Shown: positions 1-9,472, numbered from the stretch's first letter. The stretch is 64,000 nt of DNA from Leptolyngbya boryana PCC 6306 (GCF_000353285.1 NZ_KB731324.1:4172577-4236576), one strand, 5' to 3'. Notes: generated by a model not told the origin, from the letters alone. Numbers and translations: made by a program.

Positions 1-1225
1 AAACTGGATCAGCAAGCGTGGGGGGTAAATCTTCGACGGTTTCGGCTTGAAGTTCGGTGGCGAATCGGGCAGTCAGAATCGGACCGAGTGTCGAAGTGAC
101 TAACATCAGCACAATCACACTGTTGAGAACGCCTTCTGTCAGTAATCCAGCCCGATAGCCAACTAAGGTAGCAGCAAGTGTGGCAGCAACTTGAGGCAGA
201 GACAGCGATCCCATCACCATCATCTCTGTCCAACTGTAGCGATATGCCAGTTTTGCCAGAACTGCCGCCGCCATTTTGCTGAAAATTAGACCGACCACGA
301 TCGCGATCGTCAGTCCTAGTAATTTCGGATCGCTCAAACTTTGAATAAACACCGGAACCCGAATCAGCAATCCCATGTCCACAAAGAAAATCGGAATAAA
401 CAAAACACTGCCGACAAAGACAACTTTCTCTTTGACCGGGCTATCGCCGACCACCCGATTGACGGCAAGCCCCGACAGAAACGCACCGACAATCTTTTCA
501 ACGCCAATCAGTTGTGCTCCAACTGATGCGAGAAATACGGCGAGTAGCACAAAAAGAAATTGATTGCCTTCTTCATCGCCAGAGCGTTTAAAGAATTCAC
601 GTCCTGCTTTGTCAAACCCGACAAGAATCACGATCGTATAAATCCCTAACGATCCCAAGAGTGTGAACAGCTTGAAGACTGTGAAATCTCCTGCATGAAT
701 TCCGATACAGATTGCTAAAACCAGCAGCGCGCCAATATCAGTAAAAATCGTTGCGCCAATCGTGACGGTCACGGCTTCATTATTGACGATACCTAGCCGA
801 CTGACGATCGGATAAGCAAGTAAGGTGTGAGACGCAAACAAAGAACCTATCAAAATAGCAGGGTTCCAATCAAATCCAAACAATCGACCCACGATCGTTC
901 CGACGATTAATGGAACTAAAAAAGTAAAAGTCCCAAATCCAATCGAGCGGTTTCGAGTGCGTGTAAATTGGTCAATATCAATTTCTAGTCCTGCCACAAA
1001 CATCAAATAAATCAGTCCGATGTCCGAGAGTAGATTCATTGTTTCAGACTCGGTCTGAAAAATATTCAGACCATTGGGTCCTAATGCGACTCCTGCGGCA
1101 AGTAAGCCGACTAATCCTGGCAGGCGTAATCGCTCAAATATCAAAGGAACGACGAGAATAACCGCCAGCAGAATCACGAAGGCAACAATCGGTTCTTGAA
1201 ACAAGCCAGCGGTTAGCAATAACAT
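1..1225 (-). CDS. Cation:proton antiporter, CPA2/KefB type (3' end cut by window)
   Basis: This frame was read on the minus strand from an ATG at 1225. It stays open to the left edge, so the C-terminus is missing. The protein begins MLLLTAGLFQEP and consists of successive hydrophobic helices with short polar loops. Features typical of the Na+/H+ or K+/H+ antiporter fold are visible: a GLLAAGVALGPNG stretch near the N-terminus, FVAGLEIDIDQF in the third helix, and later SHTLLAYPIVSRLG and GAFLSGLAVNR. It should be a plasma- or thylakoid-membrane exchanger of monovalent cations for protons. Which ion it moves cannot be read from the sequence. About 408 codons are visible, and any C-terminal regulatory domain would lie outside the window. 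Confidence 0.85.
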   Translation of the reverse strand, partial: MLLLTAGLFQEPIVAFVILLAVILVVPLIFERLRLPGLVGLLAAGVALGPNGLNIFQTESETMNLLSDIGLIYLMFVAGLEIDIDQFTRTRNRSIGFGTFTFLVPLIVGTIVGRLFGFDWNPAILIGSLFASHTLLAYPIVSRLGIVNNEAVTVTIGATIFTDIGALLVLAICIGIHAGDFTVFKLFTLLGSLGIYTIVILVGFDKAGREFFKRSGDEEGNQFLFVLLAVFLASVGAQLIGVEKIVGAFLSGLAVNRVVGDSPVKEKVVFVGSVLFIPIFFVDMGLLIRVPVFIQSLSDPKLLGLTIAIVVGLIFSKMAAAVLAKLAYRYSWTEMMVMGSLSLPQVAATLAATLVGYRAGLLTEGVLNSVIVLMLVTSTLGPILTARFATELQAETVEDLPPTLADPV

Positions 1226-1280
1226 AGATTCATGTGCATAAACTTAATGTGTATCGATCCAGATGCCTGCCAAACTCTAT

Positions 1281-1943
1281 CTAGAGGTGAATTTGGCTGA
1301 GAATGACTCTGAGGCGATCGTAATCATCTTTTAACAATAAGCTGAGCATTCGCCCGGCCTGTACCAGCCAAGCACGATCGGCTTTTCGCAACTGATAAAT
1401 TTCGCGAATTGCTGCCGCTGTTAAAGCATCGACCGGAGCGCTTCCAACTTGTAGCAAGGTTCTGAGAAAATCAAGTTCGTTACTAAATTCAATAATCTCA
1501 TCTGAATCGCAAGCATAAACGGCTTGATGAATCTGAGGGGGACGAGGGGGAAGATGTTGATAAAGCGTTCCGCCTTTTGAGCCGTTCTTTTTATTTCCGC
1601 CTGCTTGATAACCGACGATCGCGGATCGAAATTCCGTTCTGAGCATGGCAAAAATCTGCGGCTGTTGTTCGCGCAGTTCTTGCATGGACATCCCTAATGC
1701 ACGCGCGCGGTGAACGGTGTCGATCGGGCTAGTGGTGGCATGATAGACCACCGCATAAATGAGATTATTCGATTCTTCATCGATCGCTTTTACCCAACTT
1801 CCAAACGGAGGCATCACCGGAAAAGCAAGATCGTCTGGTTCAAGACACTGAGCGAGAAATTCAGTGGTTGCTGTCTCGATCACTTCTGCAATGTGGTTTG
1901 CAGGGCGATTTTGAGCAGAAAATTGAGGAAGAGGAAGCCGCAT
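1281..1943 (-). CDS. HAS-barrel domain protein, conserved in cyanobacteria
   Basis: This 220-residue soluble protein starts MRLPLPQF. Its N-terminal 90 residues (NHIAEVIETATTEFLAQ, then PPFGSWVKA and IYAVVYHATTSPID) resemble the small beta-barrel shared by HerA and ATP-synthase subunits, which cyanobacteria also carry as a stand-alone protein. The second half is mainly helical, with a Lys/Gly-rich loop near residues 115-125. No catalytic motif is visible. It reads away from the antiporter with a short gap and is probably a single gene. The family assignment is from memory of similar cyanobacterial proteins. The function is unknown. Confidence 0.6.
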   Translation of the reverse strand: MRLPLPQFSAQNRPANHIAEVIETATTEFLAQCLEPDDLAFPVMPPFGSWVKAIDEESNNLIYAVVYHATTSPIDTVHRARALGMSMQELREQQPQIFAMLRTEFRSAIVGYQAGGNKKNGSKGGTLYQHLPPRPPQIHQAVYACDSDEIIEFSNELDFLRTLLQVGSAPVDALTAAAIREIYQLRKADRAWLVQAGRMLSLLLKDDYDRLRVILSQIHL

Positions 1944-2028
1944 AGATGCTCACGAATTCAGCGTGTCTTGAGCATAGCAGGTCTGTTTGTTTACGATCCA
2001 ATACGCGGCTAGATCCGGCTTAAGCTGA

Positions 2029-2059
2029 GAAGTCAGAGTTTTTTGAAGACTCTGACTTC
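2029..2059 (-). terminator. Perfect 11-bp hairpin, probable terminator
   Basis: GAAGTCAGAGT (2029-2039) is followed by a 9-nt loop and its exact complement ACTCTGACTTC (2049-2059). It lies 14 bp beyond the stop codon of the SDR gene and about 85 bp upstream of the HAS-barrel gene start. No clear U-run follows on the minus strand, so the termination role is inferred from the stem and its position. Confidence 0.5.
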
Positions 2060-2072
2060 TGCTGCGATCGAG

Positions 2073-2834
2073 CTAAGCTTGGGTTCCAGCTAGTTCCATG
2101 CCGGGTAAGAAAGTGGCGAGATACTTTTCGACCCCTTTTGGGTCTTGTAAAAGTTGTCCTGAAACTTGAGTCGCTTGCTCACCTGGATAAACATCTTCGA
2201 GTTGTTCTTCAACTGCTCGAATTGCAGCCTGGGCAACCTCTGCGGGAGAAACTTTCGGATCGGGCCAGTCTTTTGCTAAATCTGTATCGACTGTTCCTGG
2301 CATGACTGCTACCACTAAAGTTCCTTGACTGCCTAGCTCTGCCCGAATACAGTGAGTTGCTGAGAGTGCTGCGGCTTTTGAAGCACTGTATGAGCCACTG
2401 AAGGGAAGATTGACTTTTGCAAGTAAAGAAAGAACATTCACGATCGTCCCTCCGCCATTTGCTTTCAAAACGGGAGCAAAGGCTCGACACATATGGCACA
2501 GTCCGAAGTAGTTTACTTCGAGTTCTGCACGCGCGCTGTCTAGATTATCAGCGGCAATGATGCCTTGATTTAAAGAAGTGCCAGCATTGTTAATCAATAG
2601 AGTGACATCAGAACATTGTGCGGCAGCCGCCTGTACAGATTCGGGGTTCGTCACTTCCAGTTCGATTGGAACAATGCGATCGGGATCGAGCGCGACCAGT
2701 GACTCTAATTTTGCAATGCTGCGAGCGCAAACATAAATTTTTGCCGCATCAGCGGTTCTCAATGTCTCGACAAAATGCCGTCCAATTCCACCATTTGCTC
2801 CAGTGACCAGCGCGATCGCACCTTGAACTTTCAT
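2073..2834 (-). CDS. SDR-family NAD(P)-dependent oxidoreductase
   Basis: This 253-residue classical short-chain dehydrogenase has the nucleotide-binding motif TGANGGIG at residues 11-18, NNAG at 82-85, a catalytic Ser near 136 and YSASK at 149-153, all with normal spacing. It is cytosolic and should reduce or oxidise a small carbonyl or alcohol substrate. The substrate cannot be named from sequence. The ATG at 2834 is preceded on the minus strand by a purine-rich CAGGAGAT segment, which supports this start. The gene stands alone and is divergent from gdhA. Confidence 0.85.
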   Translation of the reverse strand: MKVQGAIALVTGANGGIGRHFVETLRTADAAKIYVCARSIAKLESLVALDPDRIVPIELEVTNPESVQAAAAQCSDVTLLINNAGTSLNQGIIAADNLDSARAELEVNYFGLCHMCRAFAPVLKANGGGTIVNVLSLLAKVNLPFSGSYSASKAAALSATHCIRAELGSQGTLVVAVMPGTVDTDLAKDWPDPKVSPAEVAQAAIRAVEEQLEDVYPGEQATQVSGQLLQDPKGVEKYLATFLPGMELAGTQA

Positions 2835-3013
2835 GAGTCTTTATCTCCTGGAAATTTCTCGCACAGTCTAACAATCTTGAACTCTCATTGACAAAGGATT
2901 GTTCAGATGCGATGACACGAAGAATTTCGGAATTTTACGATCGCAATTAATTCTTAATCTCTTTAGGTTCTCATGACTTGGTAGGCTAAAAATTATAGTC
3001 TGCGGAGTTGGTT

Positions 3014-4297
3014 ATGTCCTCCCTATTTGCTGACGCTTCACAACGATTACAGCAAGCTTTGAAGCATACAACATTGTCAGAAGACGCGATCGAGTCTTTG
3101 AAATATCCGAAAGCTTCTCTTTCTGTGTCGATTCCTGTGCGAATGGACAATGGCTCATTGCGAGTGTTTCAGGGGCATCGAGTTCGGTATGACGACTCAC
3201 GTGGAGCCGGAAAAGGTGGGGTGCGATACCATCCGAATGTAACGCTCGATGAAGTACAGTCTTTAGCATTTTGGATGACGTTTAAGTGTGCGGTGTTAAA
3301 TTTGCCGTTCGGAGGAGCAAAGGGCGGGATTGCTGTGAATCCCAAAGAGATGTCGCGGTTGGAATTAGAGCGATTGAGCCGTGGATATATTGATGCGATC
3401 GCAGATTTTATTGGACCTGATGTGGATATTCTGGCTCCTGATGTCTACACGAATGCGATGGTGATGGGCTGGATGATGGATCAGTACAGCATCATTCGGC
3501 GGCAGAATGTGCCTGGAGTGGTGACTGGAAAACCGATCACAATGGGGGGGAGTTTGGGACGAGATGCGGCAACTGCATTGGGAGCCTGGTTTACGATCGA
3601 GGCAATGTTACCGAAGTTCGATATGCGCCCAACCGAAACAACGGTAGCAGTGCAAGGATTTGGCAATGCGGGAGCAACGATCGCTGAATTAGCGTACCGT
3701 GCAGGCTGTAAGGTCGTCGCGGTGAGTGATTCTAAGGGAGCAATTTACTCGAAAGACGGACTTGATATTCCGAGCATTCGCCAACATAAGAATTCGACCC
3801 GTGAAATTCAAGCGGTTTACTGTCAGGGCAGTGTGTGCAACATTGCAGAACACGAGCGTATTACGAATGAAGAATTACTAGAGCTAGAGGTCGATATTCT
3901 CTTACCTGCTGCCTTAGAAAATCAGATTACAGAGGTGAATGCACACAATATCAAAGCAAAGCTCATTTTTGAGCTAGCAAATGGTCCGATTAACTCTGCT
4001 GCGGATGCTATTTTGGAGCAGAAAGGGATTTATGTATTCCCTGATATTCTGGTCAATGCGGGGGGTGTGACGGTGAGCTACTTTGAGTGGGTGCAGAACC
4101 GGAATGGACTGTACTGGACATTAGGTGAGGTGAATCAGTCACTTCAGCAAAAAATGGTAGCAGAGGCGCAGCAGATTTGGGAAATTGCCAAAGAGCTTTC
4201 GATTTCAATCCGTACTGCCGCTTATGTTCATGCTTTGCGACGATTGGGAGAAGCGATCGATGCAAAAGGAACTCGCCACTATTACACCAGTGATTGA
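3014..4297 (+). CDS. gdhA: Glu/Leu/Phe/Val dehydrogenase
   Basis: This oxidoreductase is about 427 residues long and should interconvert glutamate (or a branched-chain/aromatic amino acid), its 2-oxo acid and ammonia using NAD(P). The family signature is complete. The substrate-binding segment has KGGVRYHP near residue 66, the catalytic region has LPFGGAKGGI near 100, and a Rossmann domain with VAVQGFGNAG starts near 214. I chose the ATG at 3014 because GGAG at 3004-3007 sits six bases upstream. A TTG at 3008 is a possible but weaker start. The gene ends 14 bp from the convergent SbcC-like gene. The length fits bacterial hexameric dehydrogenases, and the choice of Glu over Leu is uncertain. 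Confidence 0.85.
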   Translation: MSSLFADASQRLQQALKHTTLSEDAIESLKYPKASLSVSIPVRMDNGSLRVFQGHRVRYDDSRGAGKGGVRYHPNVTLDEVQSLAFWMTFKCAVLNLPFGGAKGGIAVNPKEMSRLELERLSRGYIDAIADFIGPDVDILAPDVYTNAMVMGWMMDQYSIIRRQNVPGVVTGKPITMGGSLGRDAATALGAWFTIEAMLPKFDMRPTETTVAVQGFGNAGATIAELAYRAGCKVVAVSDSKGAIYSKDGLDIPSIRQHKNSTREIQAVYCQGSVCNIAEHERITNEELLELEVDILLPAALENQITEVNAHNIKAKLIFELANGPINSAADAILEQKGIYVFPDILVNAGGVTVSYFEWVQNRNGLYWTLGEVNQSLQQKMVAEAQQIWEIAKELSISIRTAAYVHALRRLGEAIDAKGTRHYYTSD

Positions 4298-4310
4298 AGT
4301 AGAATTCTGG

Positions 4311-7067
4311 TTAGGCTTCGCGCTCAACGAGGATGACATTTTCGGTGACTTTCTCGAATGTATCGTCGTGGCTAATCACAAAAAGCTGTCGGAAGGATTT
4401 GATATTCGCGATCGCTTCTGCTAGGCTCTCTCTCCTTGGGCGATCCATATTAGTTGTCGGCTCATCGAAGAATGCGATATCGATGTCTGCTAGTACTTTG
4501 AGTAGAGCTAAACGAACTGCTAAAGCAGCACACATCTGCTCACCCCCTGAGAGATTGATAAATCTCCGAGAATGTGCGCCTTCTTGAACCATAATTTCGT
4601 AGTCGCGTGTCCATTCGAGAGCGACATTGGGACGATTGAGCAATTCACGGAATAAGCGATCGGCTTCATGGGAAATGCTTTGAACATAGCGCTCTGTAAT
4701 CCGTGGAGCCGCTTCTTTGTAGAATTTTCGAGCGGCTTTGATGAAGCGTTCGGTTTTTTGCTTTTGTTTGAGTTGAGCCTGGGTTTCTGTGCGCTTTTGC
4801 TGAATGGTTTTGAGTTTAGAAAGCCGGGTTTCACATTCTTCTAAACGCTGAGATTCTATCGGTAATCGAGTACTCAGCGAAATCCGCTGATTGTTTGCTG
4901 CTTCATACTCAGTTTTGATTGCTTTAACTTGTTCAGGATCGTAAGTTTCAGCCAGTTGAGCTTTCTGATTTGTGAATTCTGCTTGCTTTTCTTCTAGCTG
5001 TTTGAGTTGCGCGATCGCGTCTTCGTACTGTGTTTTACGACCTTTGAAGCTGTTTGCCGATTGCTGATGTTCGAGATAAATTTGATAGTCTTCTTTGTAC
5101 TGATCACGTCGAAGCTGCTGTTCCCGAATTTGATCAGCTAAGTTCTCAAAGGCTTTCAAAGCATCGTCGATCGTTTTGATTTCGTCTTCTGCTTGCTTCA
5201 GATCAGCTTGAGCTTTCAGGAGTTCTGAATCAAGCTGAGTCAGCGTTTTGAGTTCCTTTTGTAAAATACTGCTTCGTCCGCGAGGATTTTCTAATGTTTG
5301 AAGCTGTCCCGCGAGATGAGCAAGTTGTTCTCTCAGTTCTGGCTCTGCTGCTAATTGAGATTGATGTTCGGTGATCAGCGATCGCAGTTCTGCAATTTCA
5401 CTATCGAGCTTTTCTTCTTCGTCAAACTTTGCCTCAAGCTTACGATATTGTGATTCCTGTTCTCGAATTGTTTTGAGTTGAGTTTGAACTTCACCTAAGC
5501 GTTGCTTTAAGCGATCGGCAAGTAGCTGTTCAGATAAATCATCTAAAATGCCTTGCAGATCGCGCATAAGATGATTGTTTAGCTTGGAGCTATTTGCGAT
5601 CGTAGCGAGAACACTTTCAATTCGAGGCTGCCAGGATGGGGCTGCCTGCTGTAGCTCTTGTAAGGTTAAAGTTGCTGTCTGAATATGATTCGCTTGAATT
5701 CCTTCGCGATGTTGAGCCTGCGCCAGAATTTGACGCAGATCAGAATCAAATTGAGTCGCAGCTTCGATCCGACTCAGTTGCTGCTGATAGCGGCTTTGTT
5801 GTTCTTCAAGTTGAGGAATTTGTTTGACGATCGCACCTAAGCCTTCTAGTCGCTCAATCTCTTCTCCTAACTGCTTTTGGCGCTGCTGAAGTTGTGCGAG
5901 TCGTTTCTCATCGCGTTGAATGGTTTGCTTCCAGCTTTGACAGGATTGCAGCTTTTCATTGAGTTGGCTTTGCTCTTGCTCAAGCTGAGATTGTTGCTCA
6001 ATTAAAGGTTCGAGTTGTTTGAGTTCAGTTTCAATCTGAGATCGCCGCTCTCCCTTCTGCGCTAGAACAGCAAGCTTCGTCTGATAGGCTCCCAAAGACT
6101 CAGCTAGCTTTTGCCGTTCTTTGAGTAGCTTTTCTTGCTGCGATCGACTTCGATCAAATTCTTGTAATGCTTGATCAGCTTGTGTGTAAGCTTGATAGCT
6201 ATCCCGCCGCTCTGTGCAGAGAGCCACAGATTTCTCAGCACGGTCTAGTTCTGTTTTTAAGCGATCGACATTCAACTGCTCGGCTCGAATCTGCCCCGAA
6301 ACCGTTTCGAGCTGTAAAGTAACTTGCTGAACTTGCGATTCAATTTCGCTCCATTTAGCTTGCTCATCTTTTAACTCTTCATGGCGCTGCTGCCAGTGGT
6401 TCAAATCCGTCTGAATCTGCAAAATGGTTTGCGTCAGTCCCTGTTGAGTCGCGGTAAGTTCATCCCATTCTTGCAAGGATTCGTCATACTGCTGAATATC
6501 GCGCTCTAAGCTTTCAGACTGTGCTTTTGCGAACTTCTCTAAGTCGCCTAACTCTTTGAATACTTTCTTGTATTCTTCGACTTTGAGAATCGGATCAAAG
6601 ACTTTTTTGCGCTCCTCAGCCGTGCCAAGAAAGTCGATCGTAAATGTCCCTTGCGGAACCCCGATTGTATTGCGAAACAATTGCCCTAAATTCGTTCCGG
6701 CTGGTACTCCTAGATGTTCTCTTAACCAAGGTAAAACGTCTTCTTTCTTGGTATAGTCCAGCCGTTCATTTAGTTCTGGATCGTAAATCGTATAGCTCGA
6801 TCGAGTACAGCGCGTGACGGTATAAGTTCGCTGATCCCGACTGGAAACAAAATTGACTGCAGCTTGGGCACTATTAGAACCATTGCGAATCAAATCATCT
6901 TTGGTATACGCGCCCGAATAGTCGAATAGCACCCAAGCGATCGCTTCGAGAATGCTTGTTTTACCCGCACCATTTTCGCCACAAATTGCATTCGTTCCCG
7001 GTTGAAACGAAAAGGAGCGATCGCTGTGAAACTTGAAGTTTTTGAGGCTAACCGAGAGAATTTCCAT
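4311..7067 (-). CDS. SbcC/Rad50-like SMC-family ATPase
   Basis: This 918-residue DNA-repair ATPase should act on DNA ends or hairpins, normally with an SbcD/Mre11 nuclease. No sbcD is seen in this window. The N-terminus has a Walker A, GENGAGKTS, near residue 30. The middle (about 180-740) is a long Glu/Gln/Lys-rich coiled coil. The C-terminus has the ABC signature LSGGEQMCAALAVR near 835 and Walker B IAFFDEPTTNMD near 865. The protein has several cysteines but no CxxC pair anywhere in the coiled coil, so the zinc hook that joins canonical Rad50/SbcC dimers is absent or replaced. The start MEILSVSLKNF is well supported by the family. Confidence 0.8.
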   Translation of the reverse strand: MEILSVSLKNFKFHSDRSFSFQPGTNAICGENGAGKTSILEAIAWVLFDYSGAYTKDDLIRNGSNSAQAAVNFVSSRDQRTYTVTRCTRSSYTIYDPELNERLDYTKKEDVLPWLREHLGVPAGTNLGQLFRNTIGVPQGTFTIDFLGTAEERKKVFDPILKVEEYKKVFKELGDLEKFAKAQSESLERDIQQYDESLQEWDELTATQQGLTQTILQIQTDLNHWQQRHEELKDEQAKWSEIESQVQQVTLQLETVSGQIRAEQLNVDRLKTELDRAEKSVALCTERRDSYQAYTQADQALQEFDRSRSQQEKLLKERQKLAESLGAYQTKLAVLAQKGERRSQIETELKQLEPLIEQQSQLEQEQSQLNEKLQSCQSWKQTIQRDEKRLAQLQQRQKQLGEEIERLEGLGAIVKQIPQLEEQQSRYQQQLSRIEAATQFDSDLRQILAQAQHREGIQANHIQTATLTLQELQQAAPSWQPRIESVLATIANSSKLNNHLMRDLQGILDDLSEQLLADRLKQRLGEVQTQLKTIREQESQYRKLEAKFDEEEKLDSEIAELRSLITEHQSQLAAEPELREQLAHLAGQLQTLENPRGRSSILQKELKTLTQLDSELLKAQADLKQAEDEIKTIDDALKAFENLADQIREQQLRRDQYKEDYQIYLEHQQSANSFKGRKTQYEDAIAQLKQLEEKQAEFTNQKAQLAETYDPEQVKAIKTEYEAANNQRISLSTRLPIESQRLEECETRLSKLKTIQQKRTETQAQLKQKQKTERFIKAARKFYKEAAPRITERYVQSISHEADRLFRELLNRPNVALEWTRDYEIMVQEGAHSRRFINLSGGEQMCAALAVRLALLKVLADIDIAFFDEPTTNMDRPRRESLAEAIANIKSFRQLFVISHDDTFEKVTENVILVEREA

Positions 7068-7279
7068 AGCTATGATTCTACGGCAGATCAGATGTTCTGA
7101 TCTAAAAATGGCAATGGAATAGATTCTAACGTCGATCGCGAAATTGTCGATCGCGCAAATCTAAAACATCTCAGAATTTTGAGGACGATCTGAGAAAAAA
7201 TGCCTCTGATAATTTTGCTCAGTACGAGGGAGAAATAAGACAGATCATATTGTCTTCACCAATCCCAAGTATTGAGAAA

Positions 7280-7876
7280 ATGAGCAAGTTAGTTCTGCTA
7301 GTTGATTATGAGAATGTCCAGAATATTGATCTATCACTGATCCAAGATCAAGACTTTCAGATCAAGATCTTTGTTGGACAATCCCAGAGCAAGCTTCCCC
7401 TAGAGCTTGTTCAATCAACTCAGCGATTCGGCAATTCTCTAGAGTGGATCAAAATTGAAGGCAGCGGCAACAATTCTCTAGATTTCCATATTGCTTTTTA
7501 TTTAGGACAATTGAGCCGAGAAAATCCAAATCTCTCGCTTGTGATCCTCTCCAAGGACAAAGGCTACGATCCTCTGATTGGCTATCTGCATAAGCGTAAA
7601 ATTTCTTGCCGAAGAGTTGAAAACTTAACTGCCCTATCTAAACAAAAACAGAGTGATACTTCTTTGCAACCCAACCTCATGGAAGAAGTCATCGTAAAAC
7701 TCTCGAAACTGGAGAAAAAATGCCGTCCTAAAAGTCGTAGTGCTTTATCTCAGCATATTAAATCACTACTACAGCCAAAGAAGATCAGCCAGCAAGAGCT
7801 TGATCTGCTGATTAATCACTTGTTTTTACAAAAGAAAGTGACTGAAGCGAATAATCGAATTACTTACAATTTTTAG
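7280..7876 (+). CDS. PIN/NYN-like domain protein
   Basis: The 198-residue protein begins MSKLVLLVDYENVQ, the acidic first strand typical of NYN/PIN-like RNA-cleaving domains. A second acidic cluster (NNSLDFHIAFYLG) lies near residue 72 and a third (LSKDKGYDPLIGYL) near 97. These match the usual order of metal-binding aspartates. The C-terminal 80 residues are Lys-rich and helical. A GTG/TTG-type start at 7250 would add ten residues, but ATG 7280 begins directly at the domain and I prefer it. Either start has a weak ribosome-binding site. The role is inferred to be RNA cleavage or binding. The gene stands alone, divergent from the SbcC-like gene. Confidence 0.6.
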   Translation: MSKLVLLVDYENVQNIDLSLIQDQDFQIKIFVGQSQSKLPLELVQSTQRFGNSLEWIKIEGSGNNSLDFHIAFYLGQLSRENPNLSLVILSKDKGYDPLIGYLHKRKISCRRVENLTALSKQKQSDTSLQPNLMEEVIVKLSKLEKKCRPKSRSALSQHIKSLLQPKKISQQELDLLINHLFLQKKVTEANNRITYNF

Positions 7877-8018
7877 CGATCGAGATTGTCGAGGTAGAGA
7901 CAATCAGTCGCCAATTTTTCTAGGCGCTCTTGTCGTTTTGAGAGGTACAAGTTTTGTTCATGTTCTTACAAATTAACTCTTAGCATCAATAATTCAGATG
8001 GGATTTTCCCTGCGAAAT

Positions 8019-8411
8019 CTACTCATCTCGGCTGAACTCATTCTCTACATGCTCAATTAATTCTAAAATGCTGCGAGATTGTCCTGGCTCAACGTTAGAT
8101 TCCGAACCAATATGAACATGATGAGGAAAATTAGGCAAATCTGGAAAATGTTTGACACTATCCCAACGCTTTCTAAGAATCTGCTTTGTGCTATCCATCC
8201 ACTGATAGCGATAGTCTAACGTCGCGACTTGATCATTCTGAGCCATGAAGGATTCTGCAATCTCCAGAAAATCTTCGTTACTCAGCGTTAATCTTGCACG
8301 AAAGTAACCTCGATCGAATAACACGCGCTCATCCACAATTTCGATCGACGAAATGATTGAACTTGCATTCAGCTTTGCTTTAATACTCGCAATGTACTGA
8401 TGTAAGTCCAT
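8019..8411 (-). CDS. TumE-type toxin (DUF6516 family)
   Basis: This protein of about 130 residues starts MDLHQYIASIKAKL. The order of segments IVDERVLFDRGYFRARLTL, LDYRYQWMD, RKRWDSVKHFPDLPNFPHHVH and a C-terminal ILELIEHVE helix is that of the DUF6516 family, annotated as the toxin partner of a small toxin-antitoxin module. An upstream in-frame ATG at 8465 would lie inside the antitoxin gene. ATG 8411 gives a normal family length and sits 2 bp after the partner's stop, so I chose it. It is probably co-translated with the upstream antitoxin. The biochemical target is not visible. Confidence 0.65.
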   Translation of the reverse strand: MDLHQYIASIKAKLNASSIISSIEIVDERVLFDRGYFRARLTLSNEDFLEIAESFMAQNDQVATLDYRYQWMDSTKQILRKRWDSVKHFPDLPNFPHHVHIGSESNVEPGQSRSILELIEHVENEFSRDE

Positions 8412-8413
8412 CT

Positions 8414-8686
8414 TTAAGAAGCTTGCAATTGCGCTGAGCGATACATTTCGTAGTAAGTATTCCACTCAAAAAAGTCGATCGAGTCCCCAAGTTCACCAGC
8501 CTGAAACTTTTGATAGAACCGCTCTGAAGACATCTGATAGGTTTCCTCAAACCTCTTCAATCGTTCACCAATTTCTTTTACTTCTTTTGCAATTGGAGAT
8601 TGAATGGATTCCTCTAGAAGTTGTCTCTCTTCAGCAGACAGAGAGAGGATGATCTGTGCCAGTGATTCGACTAATTTCTGATTCAT
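8414..8686 (-). CDS. Antitoxin partner of the TumE-type toxin
   Basis: This protein of about 90 residues starts MNQKLVESLAQIILSLS and is mostly helical and acidic. Its C-terminus (GDSIDFFEWNTYYEMY) resembles that of small antitoxins encoded directly upstream of DUF6516 toxins. It ends 2 bp before the toxin start, giving the usual antitoxin-first order. The ATG at 8704 would add MPRRDS, and I took the internal ATG 8686 as more typical. It should neutralise the toxin and perhaps autoregulate the pair. No classical DNA-binding motif stands out. Confidence 0.55.
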   Translation of the reverse strand: MNQKLVESLAQIILSLSAEERQLLEESIQSPIAKEVKEIGERLKRFEETYQMSSERFYQKFQAGELGDSIDFFEWNTYYEMYRSAQLQAS

Positions 8687-8718
8687 GCTGTCTCTTCTGG
8701 GCATCCTGAAAAAACATT

Positions 8719-8847
8719 TTATGCCGATACATTACCCTGAATCTTGTTGAAATCTGTCAAAGCAATGCGATTGATGATGCTTAGAATTTCGATTTCAACG
8801 AGGCGATCGCGATCGTCAAAATTCAACCTCACTTCCTGATACAGTCA
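8719..8847 (-). pseudogene. DUF2283-like gene fragment
   Basis: On the minus strand a 40-codon open stretch ending at 8719 reads FDDRDRLVEIEIL, which is the C-terminal signature of small DUF2283 proteins. It has no start codon in a sensible place and lacks the N-terminal strand that normally begins the family. It lies in the gap between a Uma2 gene and a toxin-antitoxin pair, so it is most likely the tail of a decayed accessory gene. Confidence 0.4.
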
Positions 8848-8851
8848 AATA

Positions 8852-9472
8852 CTAAGCTCCAGCCTGAACAAGCTGTTCAACTGTGAGAGTTAATTCTGAA
8901 AAAGTGGGTGACTCGATTCTCTCACTTCCCCGAAACTGCTTGACTTGATACTCGCCATCAATCAATTGATAAACCGAAACCGTTGGCATTTTCGGAGATC
9001 CGATAAAGCGTTTTCCGCCTAAGCCCAGATAATCTACAATCCAGTACTCAGCAATTCCAAGGCTCTCATATTCTTCCAGTCTCCTGGCATAATCATCAGC
9101 CCAGTTTGTGCTGACAACTTCAACGATCAGACGAACAGAGCTTCCCTGTGTAATGACAGATTCTTTATCCCATCGAGGATCATCTGCGATCGCATTCTCA
9201 TCCAAAACAATCACATCTGGTTTGTAACCCGATCGCGCATCGGAGGATCGCACAACGCATTCTGTAGGAATAAAGTAAGGTAGACCCAAGCGAGCAATTT
9301 CTAGAATCAGCTTACTTAAGACAAATCCTGCAACTTTTGAATGCTTGCCTGTTGGATTTGGCATCTCAACAATCTCACCATCATGCAATTCATATCGAGT
9401 GGTCGAGTTTTCCGGATACCACTCGATGAAATCATCAAATGTAAAGTCGGTTGCTATCGTTACAGAAACCAT
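8852..9472 (-). CDS. Uma2-family endonuclease-like protein
   Basis: This 206-residue protein belongs to the restriction-endonuclease-fold family (DUF820/Uma2) that is greatly expanded in cyanobacteria. The visible order is the N-terminal FDDFIEWYPENSTTRYELHDGEIVEM, then GYKPDVIVLDE (metal-binding Asp) near residue 80, LIVEVVSTNWADDY (the E-x-V pair) near 115, and YWIVDYLG near 143. The normal second catalytic Lys is not obvious, as in many Uma2 proteins. Cellular function is unknown. Members are often scattered among mobile and toxin-antitoxin genes, as here. Confidence 0.8.
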   Translation of the reverse strand: MVSVTIATDFTFDDFIEWYPENSTTRYELHDGEIVEMPNPTGKHSKVAGFVLSKLILEIARLGLPYFIPTECVVRSSDARSGYKPDVIVLDENAIADDPRWDKESVITQGSSVRLIVEVVSTNWADDYARRLEEYESLGIAEYWIVDYLGLGGKRFIGSPKMPTVSVYQLIDGEYQVKQFRGSERIESPTFSELTLTVEQLVQAGA

